Source: CALVGQ01 sp031551965
GTDB lineage: Bacteria; Bacillota_I; Bacilli_A; Erysipelotrichales; Erysipelotrichaceae
Length of the DNA stretch: 64,000 nucleotides
Direction of reading: 5' to 3'
Assembly: GCA_031551965.1 (NCBI GenBank)
Contig: JAVBMW010000017.1
Location: 1 to 64,000, forward strand
Both the position numbers and the translations under genes were made by a program. Numbering within the stretch: position 1 is the stretch's first letter; each line of letters opens with the position of its first letter. Positions 35,191-44,063 of the stretch are shown here, in pieces. The notes under the pieces were generated by a model that saw only the letters and a list, made by a program, of their open reading frames with translations, had not been told where the DNA came from and did not search any database.

Positions 35191-35451
35191 GTGGCATTTC
35201 AAGATACCTTTAAAGCATTAAATGATCCAGTAAGAAGAGATATTTGTACAATGCTTAGAAGTGGAGTATTATCTGCAGGTGAAATTGCAGCTTCATTTGA
35301 TATGACACAGGCTACTGTCTCTTATCATCTTTCGATTTTAAAAAAAGCGGATTTGATTTTTGAAAAGAAAGATAAGAATTTTATATATTACGAACTCAAT
35401 GCTTCTGTGTTTCAAGAATTAATTATGTGGCTACAACAATTTGGAGGGTAA
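35191..35451 (+). CDS. ArsR-family autorepressor, SdpR-like
   Basis: 86 residues, a single winged helix: FKALNDPVRRDICTMLRSG, then AGEIAASFDMTQATVSYHLS and a beta wing KKDKNFIYYEL. No metal-binding Cys motif, as in the SdpR branch. The start is GTG 35191 behind AGGAGGA (35177-35183); an ATG at 35189 is out of frame. The perfect inverted repeat at 35151-35174 is the likely operator. In Bacillus subtilis SdpR represses sdpRI; here an SdpI-like gene closes the same operon. Confidence 0.88.
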   Translation: MAFQDTFKALNDPVRRDICTMLRSGVLSAGEIAASFDMTQATVSYHLSILKKADLIFEKKDKNFIYYELNASVFQELIMWLQQFGG

Positions 35452-35454
35452 AAT

Positions 35455-36165
35455 ATGTTGGAAATAAGAAATGTGGTAAAAAACTACGGTAGTAAACAAG
35501 CCTTAAAAGGAGTAAGTCTCAATGTTGAAAAAGGTGAAATCTTTGGATTTATCGGTCACAATGGTGCAGGAAAAACAACCTTAATTCGCTCAATTTGCGG
35601 AATAATGGATTATGATGCAGGAGAAATTCTGATTAATGGAATGAATGTAACTCAAAAGCCAAAAGAATGTAAGCAAATCATTGCTTATATTCCTGATAAT
35701 CCTGATATTTATGAAAGTTTAAGTGGTATTCAATATTTAACGTTTATAGCTAATATTTATGGTGTTAATGATGAAGTATGTCGTCAAAAAATTGAAGCTA
35801 TTGCTAAAGAATTTGAAATTTATGAAAATCTTGGAGATAGTATTAGTTCTTATTCTCATGGAATGAAACAAAAGCTTGTGATCATAGGGGCACTAATTCA
35901 CAATCCTAAATTATTGATTATGGATGAGCCTTTTGTTGGACTTGATCCAAAAGCAAGTTTTATACTTAAAAATAAGATGCATGATTTATGTAATCAAGGT
36001 TGTAGTATTTTCTTCTCAACTCACGTTCTGGATGTTGTAGAGAAGTTATGTGATCGCATTGCGATCATTAAACAAGGTGAAATTGTAATAGAAGGGAAGA
36101 CAGAAGACATTATTAAAGATAGAAGTCTTGAAGAAGTTTTCTTAGGACTTGAAAATGTTAAATAA
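35455..36165 (+). CDS. ABC transporter ATP-binding protein
   Basis: 236 residues, a compact ABC-2-type ATPase. Walker A GHNGAGKT (about 36-43), a variant signature SYSHGMKQK, Walker B LLIMDEPFVGLDP and H-loop STH are visible. ATG 35455 is three bases after the SdpR stop, behind TGGAGGG. It overlaps the permease gene by 11 bases. Likely an exporter or self-protection pump controlled by the SdpR-like protein (inference). Confidence 0.92.
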   Translation: MLEIRNVVKNYGSKQALKGVSLNVEKGEIFGFIGHNGAGKTTLIRSICGIMDYDAGEILINGMNVTQKPKECKQIIAYIPDNPDIYESLSGIQYLTFIANIYGVNDEVCRQKIEAIAKEFEIYENLGDSISSYSHGMKQKLVIIGALIHNPKLLIMDEPFVGLDPKASFILKNKMHDLCNQGCSIFFSTHVLDVVEKLCDRIAIIKQGEIVIEGKTEDIIKDRSLEEVFLGLENVK

Positions 36166-37774
36166 CTTAAAACTGTGTTTATCATTGCAATTAAAACTAT
36201 TGATGAGTGAAACTGCAGGTAAACTTCAAAATAAAAAGAAGAAAAACGCAAAAAACTGGATGTTTTTAGTAGTTTTAGGCAGTTTAATTTATATGTCACT
36301 TACTTATACATTTTTGATGTCAATGCAACTTCCTAGTCATCAAAAATATGCGATCATATATGTAATGACGATGATGGGTGTTTTCTTTAGTTTCATTTTA
36401 TGTATGCAAATATCACAGGGGCACTTATTTGCATTCAAAGATTATGATTTTTTGATGTCACTTCCAATTTCAAGAATGACTGTCATGTTAAGTAAGTTAT
36501 TATCTTTTTTACTCATGGGGTATGCTTATAGTGCTTTGATGATTTTACCGGCTCTCATTGTCTATTGGTATAACTATGGTAAAGAAATTTTGATGTTAGT
36601 ATACGGGTTAATAGGGTTTGTCTTTGTGCCACTTGTACCGCTTACGCTTTGTGCTGTTATTGCCTTTCTTATTCGAGTTCTTGCTGGAAATAGTAAATAT
36701 CGAAATTTGATCACTAATTTATTATCGATTGGATCTGTAGTATTGATTTTGTTGAGTACTCAGTTGTTTTCATCTAGCACAACTTCTACAACGGAGCTTC
36801 CATTAGCTGAAATGGTAAGCTTTATGCTTAAATATGTACCTTTTGCAGGTTATTACGCAAAATCGATCGTTGAAGTTGATTTGGTTTCATTGCTTATCGC
36901 TAGCGGACTTAGTCTTGTCGTATTTGGAGGATTTGTCTATCTTTTTAGCAAAACATTTATTAAAATCAATGCAAATAGTCAAGTTGGCTACCATGTTAAG
37001 AACTACAAATTAACGACTCTAGTTAATGATTCAGTAATGATCACGTTAATCAAGAAAGAATTACGTCGATTCTTTGGTAATTTCATGTATGTAATGAATA
37101 TGGGTATCGGTCAAGTGATGTTAATGATTGGTGCAGTGTATTTAATGTTTAACAAAGAAATGATCTTTTCAGTATTATACGAATTAGCAGGTATACAGGC
37201 TGTTACACAAACAAAAGAAATGGCCTATGTTCTTATAATCGGTATGTTGATAATGCTTGCAGGAATGAGCAATACAGCATGTGTCAGTGTTTCCTTGGAA
37301 GGTAAACAGTTATGGATTATCAAATCATTGCCAGTGAACGCAATCGAAGTTTTATTTTCAAAAATTGCAGTAAATTTTATTGTAATTGTTATTCCATCAC
37401 TGATTTCATTTGTTTTAGTTAGTTTCACATTTGAATTTAATGCTCTTCAAATAATTTTAGGACTTTTTGCAATAATATTAACTGGTTTGTTGATCGGTTT
37501 ATTTGGAGTAACACTTAATTTATTCTTTCCACGTTTAGAATTTGATCGTGAGATTCTTGTAATTAAGCAAAGTGCATCATCGTTCATTGGAATTTTAGGT
37601 GGAATGTTATTTGGAATCGGTACATTGTTGTTGATGGTGTATCTTATTAGTAATATTGGAATTAATTTTATGCTTGTCATAGGCGGAGTCGTTATAGTTT
37701 TGGCTATAGCAGATCTTATTCTTTGGCAGTTTGTCAAAACAAAAGGCGTATTGTTATTTAACCAACTCATCTAG
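36155..37774 (+). CDS. ABC transporter permease
   Basis: 539 residues with about 12 membrane segments and a cytoplasmic central loop (KIAVNFIV and VKNYKLTTLVNDSVMITLIKKELRRFF landmarks). It resembles large bacterial ABC-2 permeases that pair with BcrA-like ATPases. ATG 36155 lies inside the ATPase gene; a TTG two codons earlier is possible. It forms the membrane part of the transporter; cargo unknown. Nine bases separate it from the SdpI-like gene. Confidence 0.85.
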   Translation: MLNNLKLCLSLQLKLLMSETAGKLQNKKKKNAKNWMFLVVLGSLIYMSLTYTFLMSMQLPSHQKYAIIYVMTMMGVFFSFILCMQISQGHLFAFKDYDFLMSLPISRMTVMLSKLLSFLLMGYAYSALMILPALIVYWYNYGKEILMLVYGLIGFVFVPLVPLTLCAVIAFLIRVLAGNSKYRNLITNLLSIGSVVLILLSTQLFSSSTTSTTELPLAEMVSFMLKYVPFAGYYAKSIVEVDLVSLLIASGLSLVVFGGFVYLFSKTFIKINANSQVGYHVKNYKLTTLVNDSVMITLIKKELRRFFGNFMYVMNMGIGQVMLMIGAVYLMFNKEMIFSVLYELAGIQAVTQTKEMAYVLIIGMLIMLAGMSNTACVSVSLEGKQLWIIKSLPVNAIEVLFSKIAVNFIVIVIPSLISFVLVSFTFEFNALQIILGLFAIILTGLLIGLFGVTLNLFFPRLEFDREILVIKQSASSFIGILGGMLFGIGTLLLMVYLISNIGINFMLVIGGVVIVLAIADLILWQFVKTKGVLLFNQLI

Positions 37775-37782
37775 GAGGATTT

Positions 37783-38421
37783 ATGATCAAAAATAAAACA
37801 TTACTTTATTCAATATTAGGTTGTTGCATCCCATATGTTTTAGGAGTGATTTATTACAATCGCATGCCGGATGAAATGCCGATTCATTGGAACTTTGATG
37901 GTGTTCCAGATAACTTCGCAAGTAAAAACTGGGCCTTGTTTTTCTTTCCTACCATTCTTATTTTTGGTCTATTATTTTTACACTTCACGATCAGCACTGA
38001 TTCGAAAAATAAAAACAACTCAAGACAGGCAAAAACAATACCTTATGTTGTGTTTCCAATCTTGTGTAATGGTTTGACAATAATGATGATCTATTATAGT
38101 TTAGGTAATCAAAATAATATAATGCAAGTGATCTTTATTATTTTAGGAATTTGTTTTATTTTAATGGGAAACTATATGCCAAAATTTAAACAAAGCCAAA
38201 CAATCGGTATTCGTTTAAGTTGGACATTAAATGATCCGAATAATTGGTATAAAACACATCGCTTTGCGGGGATCGTTTGGGTTATCGCAGGAATAATGAT
38301 GGTAGGTTGCGGTATATTTAATCTAAAGTATATAGTAATCGCGATTTTGGTATTTGCTTCTTTATTGCCATTTATATATAGTTACATTACTTACAAAAAG
38401 ACATTGAAAGAAGAACTTTAA
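37783..38421 (+). CDS. SdpI-family (DUF1648) membrane protein
   Basis: 212 residues, about six membrane segments. The N-terminal MPDEMPIHWNFDGVPDNFAS is the DUF1648 signature, and GNYMPKFKQSQTIGIRLSWT with WYKTHRFAG is the SdpI core. In B. subtilis SdpI gives immunity to the SDP toxin and signals to SdpR by membrane sequestration (known). Here it shares an operon with an SdpR-like repressor and an ABC pair, so a similar sensing/immunity role is inferred. AGGAGG precedes ATG 37783. Confidence 0.92.
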   Translation: MIKNKTLLYSILGCCIPYVLGVIYYNRMPDEMPIHWNFDGVPDNFASKNWALFFFPTILIFGLLFLHFTISTDSKNKNNSRQAKTIPYVVFPILCNGLTIMMIYYSLGNQNNIMQVIFIILGICFILMGNYMPKFKQSQTIGIRLSWTLNDPNNWYKTHRFAGIVWVIAGIMMVGCGIFNLKYIVIAILVFASLLPFIYSYITYKKTLKEEL

Positions 38422-38439
38422 CGTTCTTTTTTCTTTTTT
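38411..38439 (+). terminator. probable Rho-independent terminator
   Basis: Short stem AAGAAC / GTTCTT followed by a T-rich run; it overlaps the SdpI-like stop. Confidence 0.6.
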
Positions 38440-38498
38440 GTACCTTTTATTTTGATATAATAGAAATATAATATTAATAGAAGAAGGTAAAATAATTT

Positions 38499-39368
38499 AT
38501 GTTCAAACAGAATAAAAAAGGATTTACATTAATGGAGATGGTGATTGTTATAGCGATTATAGCTATATTAGGTTTGTTACTTGCTCCTCAAATAACAAAT
38601 TATCGAAAAAATATTGGTAAAACAGTTTGTACTGAAAATAGGCAAACATTAATTACGGATGTAACTTTAGACTTGGTTTTAACTAATTTTGACTTTCTAA
38701 AAGTTAAAACATATTATTCTGATGAAGAATTAGCTAAGATTAAAATTTGTCCTAATAACGGAAATATTCAATTTAGTTTTGATGAATTGACTTCAAAATT
38801 TAATTTTATATGTGATATTCATGGTGGTATTTTGTTAGATATTAATTTCTCTGAATTGATTAAGCTCTATATGTCTGATGAATTAAAAGCTAAGCTAGTT
38901 GAGCTTCTTGATAGAAAGGGTTCTTCAGGGATTTTACAAATTGATTCAAATGCTCCTGCACCAAACAATTATGCTACAGAAGTTCAACTTTTGTTATCTA
39001 AACTTAGTAATGGATCAATAGGTACTGGTATAACTACCACGTGGGCTATGACCAAAATAAACAAAACTGACAATACAATTTCAGATACATATAAATTGTA
39101 TTGGAGTAGCGCGGATATAGAAAAAGTTAGTCCCAATAGTAAAATATTAATGATGTATTTTGATGCAAGCAATTCAAAATATCAAGTCAAGTGGGTAAAT
39201 GTTAAAGAGAATCAAGAAGCCACAATTGGAAATGGAAAGGTTTATCATATTATTGAGCCAGATAATTATGAGAATGTTTGCACTTCATCTACAAATTATG
39301 AAGAAGTCTATGAAGCATATTTAAAAGAACTAAACAAAAATGGTAGTCCGGTAAGAAATCGAAATTAA
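38499..39368 (+). CDS. prepilin-like protein, orphan
   Basis: 289 residues. The N-terminus KKGFTLMEMVIVIAIIAILG is a class III (type IV prepilin) signal: cleavage after Gly8, then Phe and the conserved Glu five residues on, and a single hydrophobic helix. The remaining ~255 residues contain four early Cys (two in the ICPNNGN and FICDIHGG segments, resembling a Cys-pair zinc or disulfide motif) and no recognised domain. No pilus ATPase, inner-membrane protein or prepilin peptidase is nearby, so it must use machinery encoded elsewhere. TATAAT near 38456 is a possible -10. Confidence 0.8.
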   Translation: MFKQNKKGFTLMEMVIVIAIIAILGLLLAPQITNYRKNIGKTVCTENRQTLITDVTLDLVLTNFDFLKVKTYYSDEELAKIKICPNNGNIQFSFDELTSKFNFICDIHGGILLDINFSELIKLYMSDELKAKLVELLDRKGSSGILQIDSNAPAPNNYATEVQLLLSKLSNGSIGTGITTTWAMTKINKTDNTISDTYKLYWSSADIEKVSPNSKILMMYFDASNSKYQVKWVNVKENQEATIGNGKVYHIIEPDNYENVCTSSTNYEEVYEAYLKELNKNGSPVRNRN

Positions 39369-39403
39369 AAATGAGAACTTAGTTTTGATAAGTTCTCATT
39401 TTT
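39367..39403. terminator. bidirectional terminator between prepilin gene and proS
   Basis: Stem TGAGAACTTA (39372-39381) / TAAGTTCTCA (39389-39398), perfect over 10 bp, with A run on one side and T run on the other, serving both converging genes. Confidence 0.9.
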
Positions 39404-39404
39404 C

Positions 39405-41096
39405 TTATAATATTCTTGATTTTAATGCTTCAACAACATCACTTATTGCGATATCAGCTGCTTTTTCTTCAGTTCTACCTTTGAATTCGATGAATCCCTC
39501 TGTTGCTCGTTTACCAACAGTGATCCTAAATGGAATTCCAATAAGATCCATATCTTTAAATTTAACTCCTGGTCTTTCATCGCGATCATCAAGGATACAA
39601 TCGATACCTAGGGCATTTAGTTCAGTATATAGTTCATTAGCTACAGTCATTTGAACATCATCTTTACTAGATATAACGACAATCGCTACTTTATAAGGAG
39701 CTATATTGATTGGCCAAATAATACCTGATTCATCATTGTTTTGTTCAACAATGGCAGCCATACAGCGAGCTGGTCCAATTCCATATGATCCCATCCAAAC
39801 AGGATTTAGTTGATTGTTGCTATTTAAATATTCCAAATCAAGAGCTTTTGAATATTTAGTTCCAAGTTTGAACGTATTTCCAACTTCGATCCCTTTTTTG
39901 AAATAGATTTTACCGCCACAAACAGGACATGTATCATTTTCTTGAATATTTCGGATGTCAGTAGTATGTGTTGGAGTAAAGTTTTCGATATTGCAATTAA
40001 TGTAATGGTAACCTGTTTTATTTGCACCAACAACAAAATTATGCATTTTACTAACTTCAATATCAATGATAACTGGACAATTGATATTAACTGGTCCTGC
40101 AAAACCAATTTGAGCATTGGTAGCTGCAAATACCATGTCTGCATCTGCTAATTCAATATTTGTAGCACTTAATAGTTTTCTAACTTTTGTTTCATTCACT
40201 TCACGATCACCACGTACTAAACAAGCTACTGGCTTACCATCAACATTATATATTAATGTTTTAACGAACTGATTTGCTTCTTTATTTAAGAAATCTGTAA
40301 CTTCTTCAATTGTTCTTGAGTTAGGTGTTTCAACAAGTTCAAGTGCTAAGTGCATTTGAGCATTGAGTAAGCTTATTTCTGCACAAGGAGCAACTTCAAT
40401 ATTACTTGAGAAATCACAGCTATCACATAAGACAAGAGTATCTTCACCAATATCCGTTACCGCTTGAAATTCTTCAGAAAGAAGTCCGCCCATTACTCCA
40501 GTATCAGCTTTTACAATCTTATAATTCATTCCCATTCGATCAAAGCTATTTTTATAAGCATTGAACATTTTAGTATATTGTATATCCATTGCAGCTTCAT
40601 CAGTATCAAATGTATAAGAGTCTTTCATAACGAATTCACGAACTCGAATTAATCCAAAACGAGGTCTTGGCTCATCTCTGAATTTAGTTTGAAATTGATA
40701 AATGCTAAATGGCATATCTTTGTAAGATCGTATTTTCATTTGAGCTGCCATTGCGAATAATTCTTCATGAGTAGGACCTAATACAAATGGTTTACCAAAG
40801 CGATCATTTAATGAAAACATACTGTTTCCAAAACCAGCACGTCTTCCTGATGCAATATAAACATCTTCAGGAATAAGGGCAGGCATACATAACTCTTGAG
40901 AACCAGCAGCATTCATTTCATCGCGAATAATATTCTCAATATTTTTTAAGACTTTATACCCCAAGGGCAACATCATATAAACTCCTGCAGAACTCTTTTT
41001 TATCATTCCAGCACGACATAATAAGTTACCACTTGTTGAATCTTCGTCTTTTACATTCTCTCTTAATGTGTAAAAGAAACTATGATTTAATTTCAT
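39405..41096 (-). CDS. proS: proline--tRNA ligase
   Basis: 563 residues, class II, bacterial-type with the editing (INS) domain between motifs 2 and 3. Motif landmarks are LCRAGMIKKSSAGVYMMLPLG, FVLGPTHEELFAMAAQ, FQTKFRDEPRPRFGLIRVREF and GSYGIGPARCMAAIVEQ. The start is ATG 41096, with AAAGGAGAG upstream on the minus strand; the reading frame is open further but family members start at MKLNHSFFYTLR. No T-box leader lies in its 110-bp upstream region, unlike valS and thrS. It is divergent from feoA. Confidence 0.97.
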   Translation of the reverse strand: MKLNHSFFYTLRENVKDEDSTSGNLLCRAGMIKKSSAGVYMMLPLGYKVLKNIENIIRDEMNAAGSQELCMPALIPEDVYIASGRRAGFGNSMFSLNDRFGKPFVLGPTHEELFAMAAQMKIRSYKDMPFSIYQFQTKFRDEPRPRFGLIRVREFVMKDSYTFDTDEAAMDIQYTKMFNAYKNSFDRMGMNYKIVKADTGVMGGLLSEEFQAVTDIGEDTLVLCDSCDFSSNIEVAPCAEISLLNAQMHLALELVETPNSRTIEEVTDFLNKEANQFVKTLIYNVDGKPVACLVRGDREVNETKVRKLLSATNIELADADMVFAATNAQIGFAGPVNINCPVIIDIEVSKMHNFVVGANKTGYHYINCNIENFTPTHTTDIRNIQENDTCPVCGGKIYFKKGIEVGNTFKLGTKYSKALDLEYLNSNNQLNPVWMGSYGIGPARCMAAIVEQNNDESGIIWPINIAPYKVAIVVISSKDDVQMTVANELYTELNALGIDCILDDRDERPGVKFKDMDLIGIPFRITVGKRATEGFIEFKGRTEEKAADIAISDVVEALKSRIL

Positions 41097-41206
41097 ATAA
41101 TTCTCTCCTTTAACTTTCAAGATTATAACATAAAAACAATAGTTTTGAACTAATTCTTGTCGTATTTTATGTGTAATCTGCATAAGTTATAAAGAAGGTG
41201 ATAAAA

Positions 41207-41422
41207 ATGAATAACAATTTAAAATCAAAAAAAAGAATAATCAATAAAATTACTTTAAAAGGTAGTGAATTTCTTCAATGTTTAAGCATTGGTCTTACAC
41301 CAAAAAGTTCATTAACTCATTTAGGTCAAACACCAAATAAAGACTTTGAAATTGTACTTATTCATTCAAAAATATTTGCATTACCAAAATCTATAACGAA
41401 AGGAATCAGCTATTATGATTAA
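41207..41422 (+). CDS. feoA: ferrous iron transport protein A, short
   Basis: 71 residues, SH3-like. LQCLSIGLTPKSSLTHLGQ and FEIVLIHSKIFALPKSIT follow the FeoA pattern (GL-x-P-G, then a strand with IAL). ATG 41207 follows AGAAGGTG. It overlaps feoB by eight bases. It probably helps FeoB assembly or function. The 30 basic N-terminal residues (LKSKKRIINK) are typical. Confidence 0.8.
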   Translation: MNNNLKSKKRIINKITLKGSEFLQCLSIGLTPKSSLTHLGQTPNKDFEIVLIHSKIFALPKSITKGISYYD

Positions 41423-43265
41423 TAAGGTAGCTTTTGTCGGAAATCCAAATGTTGGGAAAAGTGCAATTATCAATACTTTATCCAATGGGCATTTAAAAGT
41501 AGGAAACTGGAGTGGTGTTACAACACAAAAAGTATCTGCTTTCTATACATATCAAAATGAAGAATTTGAAGTAATAGATTTACCTGGTCTTTATGGATTA
41601 AATCATAAAAGCGATGAAGAGAGAATTACTGAACAATATTTGATGAATGAACATATTGATTGCATCGTTAATGTACTTGATAGTACAAGTTTGATCAACA
41701 ATATGTATTTAACATTAGAAATAAGAGATCTTCAAATTCCAATGGTTCTTGTGCTGAATTTTGACGATGAAAGAATCAAAAATGACATTGAGATTGATAT
41801 TGATAAATTAAGCCGAAGACTCTCAATTCCACTCATACAATACAATGCTTTAAACCCGAAAAATACGTTGGAGCTTAAGCAAAAAATTCAAAATCAATGT
41901 AAAATCAAAGCAGAGTATCATCCATTATTAGACATGGCTAGTGACAATTTGTTTTGTGCATTATGTAATGATGCTCAAGTAGGATTAAAATCAGGAATCC
42001 TATTATTTAAAAAACAATTTCCCGATTTGTTACTTCAAAATAGAATTCAGACAATCCATAATATAAGCAATTATATTTCTATTGGTAATTTTAAAATTTT
42101 AAAAAGAACTCAATCGATAGATGAAATATTATTATACTCAAAACTAGCATATCCTGCATTAATATTTACTTTCATTATTTTGTGTACTGTCGTATTTCAA
42201 GGGAGTAAACCTTTAGTTATGATGATCGAAATATTTTTTGATCAACTCATTTTATTTGTTTCAAATATGATGATCGATCGTCCAATACTCTTACAAAGTT
42301 TAATTATAGATGGATTATTAACAAGTATAAAAACAATTTTATCTTTTGTACCATTACTTGCCTTACTCTATTTTTGTATTGCATTGTTAGAGGAAAGTGG
42401 ATATATGGCACGAATCGCTGTACTACAAGAATTTCTCATGAGAAAATTAAATTTATCTGGTAAGGCAATGATCAGCATGATCCTAGGTTTTGGCTGTAAC
42501 GTTCCAGCAATTGCCTCTTGTGATTCATTAGAAAATGAAAGAATGCGAAGAAAAGTAAGTTTGCTTATTCCAATGATGAGTTGTGGTGCAAGATTACCAA
42601 TTTACTTTTTTTTCATTGACGCCTTTTTTAAACAACATCAAGTTTTAGTTCTATTTACACTGTATGCAACAGGAATAGTTGTAGCTTGTTTCTTTGCGTT
42701 GTTTATGGGCATTCAAGATAAAGAAACTTCGAAATCAAGTATGATGGAATTGGTGATGTATCGTATGCCAAATTTCAGTGTTGTATTTGGTAAGGTAAAA
42801 AGAGAATGTTTAAGTTTTATTAAAAAAACTTTTAATGTTATTATTTGGGTTCTTTTAATTATGTGGGCTTTGGCAAATTTACCAAGTAGTAATATAGAGA
42901 CTAGTTATTTAGCTCAAATTGCTAAATCAATTTCTTTTTTATTTAAACCTCTTGGCTTCGGCATTCATTGGCAACTTGTTGCATCATTGATTCCTTCGTT
43001 TGTAGCGAAAGAATCAGTTGTAGGTTTTATTATGTTAGTAAGTCCTGATCTAAATTTTATGACAAATCAACCACAATTAATATCTTTTAGTTTTATGCTA
43101 TATTGCGTATTAAGTATTCCATGTATAATGACAATTTCTATACTTAGACAAAAATATGGATTCAAACATGCAATGAAATCAGTTCTGATTATGTTAGTTA
43201 CACCTTACGTGGTATGTTTTATCGTTTATCAAGGAATAAGTTTGCTACAGCATTTTCTCAGATGA
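41415..43265 (+). CDS. feoB: ferrous iron transport protein B
   Basis: 616 residues; GTP-dependent Fe(II) importer. The G domain has G1 GNPNVGKS (9-16), switch I with SGVTTQKV, G3 DLPG and a G4 position LNFDD, which replaces the usual NxxD. The membrane part has two gate repeats, with LGFGCNVPAI in the first and FVAKESVVG in the second. It is shorter than E. coli FeoB (773) but in range for Firmicutes. No Fur box was recognised in the proS-feoA gap. Confidence 0.93.
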   Translation: MINKVAFVGNPNVGKSAIINTLSNGHLKVGNWSGVTTQKVSAFYTYQNEEFEVIDLPGLYGLNHKSDEERITEQYLMNEHIDCIVNVLDSTSLINNMYLTLEIRDLQIPMVLVLNFDDERIKNDIEIDIDKLSRRLSIPLIQYNALNPKNTLELKQKIQNQCKIKAEYHPLLDMASDNLFCALCNDAQVGLKSGILLFKKQFPDLLLQNRIQTIHNISNYISIGNFKILKRTQSIDEILLYSKLAYPALIFTFIILCTVVFQGSKPLVMMIEIFFDQLILFVSNMMIDRPILLQSLIIDGLLTSIKTILSFVPLLALLYFCIALLEESGYMARIAVLQEFLMRKLNLSGKAMISMILGFGCNVPAIASCDSLENERMRRKVSLLIPMMSCGARLPIYFFFIDAFFKQHQVLVLFTLYATGIVVACFFALFMGIQDKETSKSSMMELVMYRMPNFSVVFGKVKRECLSFIKKTFNVIIWVLLIMWALANLPSSNIETSYLAQIAKSISFLFKPLGFGIHWQLVASLIPSFVAKESVVGFIMLVSPDLNFMTNQPQLISFSFMLYCVLSIPCIMTISILRQKYGFKHAMKSVLIMLVTPYVVCFIVYQGISLLQHFLR

Positions 43266-43283
43266 ATGAATATTAAAATTTGA

Positions 43284-43817
43284 TCAATTGTTACAAAATA
43301 ATTGAAGCTGTTCTACAACTAGTTCAAACTCACAATCATTGCAAGGAAAAACAGGGATGTTGTTTAAATAATCTTTTGCTTGAGTTTGTGTTAAAACAAC
43401 AGGCATCCTGTCATGGACTTTGTTGAAAGGGGATGTTGCCTCTTGGGTCAAAATTGAAAACTCATTATCTTGATTATAGATAGCCGCAAAATAGATCGGT
43501 CCGTCTTTATGAAAATATACTTTTTGCTTAAAGTGATTCATTTCAAAATAACCTGTGGCTACCACAACACATCTTTTTTTCCCTTTAGAAGCAAAATACT
43601 TTGAAATCATTAATGTCTCAGATCTAGCATTAATGATTTTTTTATTACCAAATGTATAACCCCATTTCATTAAAATTGGATTCATATCTTCGATAAATAC
43701 TAAACAAGTATCTGTAGGACGAATTTCATCAGTCTTAAAACTGTCTTGATTAAAACTTTTTATCACTTTTTCCAATTCAAGATGTTGAAAAGGGTTAAAA
43801 TAATATCGTCCACACAT
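43284..43817 (-). CDS. SRAP (YedK/HMCES) family protein
   Basis: 177 residues, shorter than E. coli YedK (about 222). The catalytic set is visible: Cys2 (MCGRYYF), Asn63 in INARSET, Glu92 in GYFEM, and His135 in HDRMPVVL. Members form a thiazolidine crosslink to abasic sites in single-stranded DNA. ATG 43817 follows GAAAGGAC. It is transcribed with a small protein and a Y-family polymerase upstream, away from a LexA-like repressor, which suggests SOS control. Confidence 0.93.
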   Translation of the reverse strand: MCGRYYFNPFQHLELEKVIKSFNQDSFKTDEIRPTDTCLVFIEDMNPILMKWGYTFGNKKIINARSETLMISKYFASKGKKRCVVVATGYFEMNHFKQKVYFHKDGPIYFAAIYNQDNEFSILTQEATSPFNKVHDRMPVVLTQTQAKDYLNNIPVFPCNDCEFELVVEQLQLFCNN

Positions 43818-43820
43818 AAT

Positions 43821-44051
43821 TTAAGTCCTTTCAATAAACCAACGATTGTTGTTGAGAAAAAGATAACGTTGTTGGTTTTGGATGACACAAGTATATCTCA
43901 TACCTGCTCCTCCTCCTTTTAAAGAGGCAGCAGGACACTTCTGTAATATTTTATCAATATTATATTTTACCCCATTGTGCCAAATAATACACAATGGATA
44001 AATATCACCATCTAATTTATATTTACAAATCACTTCTACGTAATCAACCAT
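43821..44051 (-). CDS. small protein associated with Y-family polymerase
   Basis: 76 residues: VDYVEVICKYKLDGDIYPL, then CPAASLKGGGAGMRYTCVIQ and RYLFLNNNRWFIER. The pattern is of a compact beta-barrel, and similar small proteins accompany Y-family polymerases in Firmicutes as I recall; the role is not known to me. AGGAGAT precedes ATG 44051. It sits between the polymerase and the SRAP gene with gaps of 12 and 3 bases. Confidence 0.75.
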   Translation of the reverse strand: MVDYVEVICKYKLDGDIYPLCIIWHNGVKYNIDKILQKCPAASLKGGGAGMRYTCVIQNQQRYLFLNNNRWFIERT

Positions 44052-44063
44052 CGATAATATCTC

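Noticed and set aside
37447..37770. A 107-codon minus-strand frame rich in Asn, Pro and Ile
   Set aside because: Antisense to the ABC permease; hydrophobic codons on the plus strand produce such frames.
40464..40652. A plus-strand frame antisense to proS
   Set aside because: No ribosome binding site or recognisable domain; proS conservation explains the open frame.
41097..41206. Fur box in the proS-feoA gap
   Set aside because: No inverted GATAAT-type repeat of sufficient quality could be seen.
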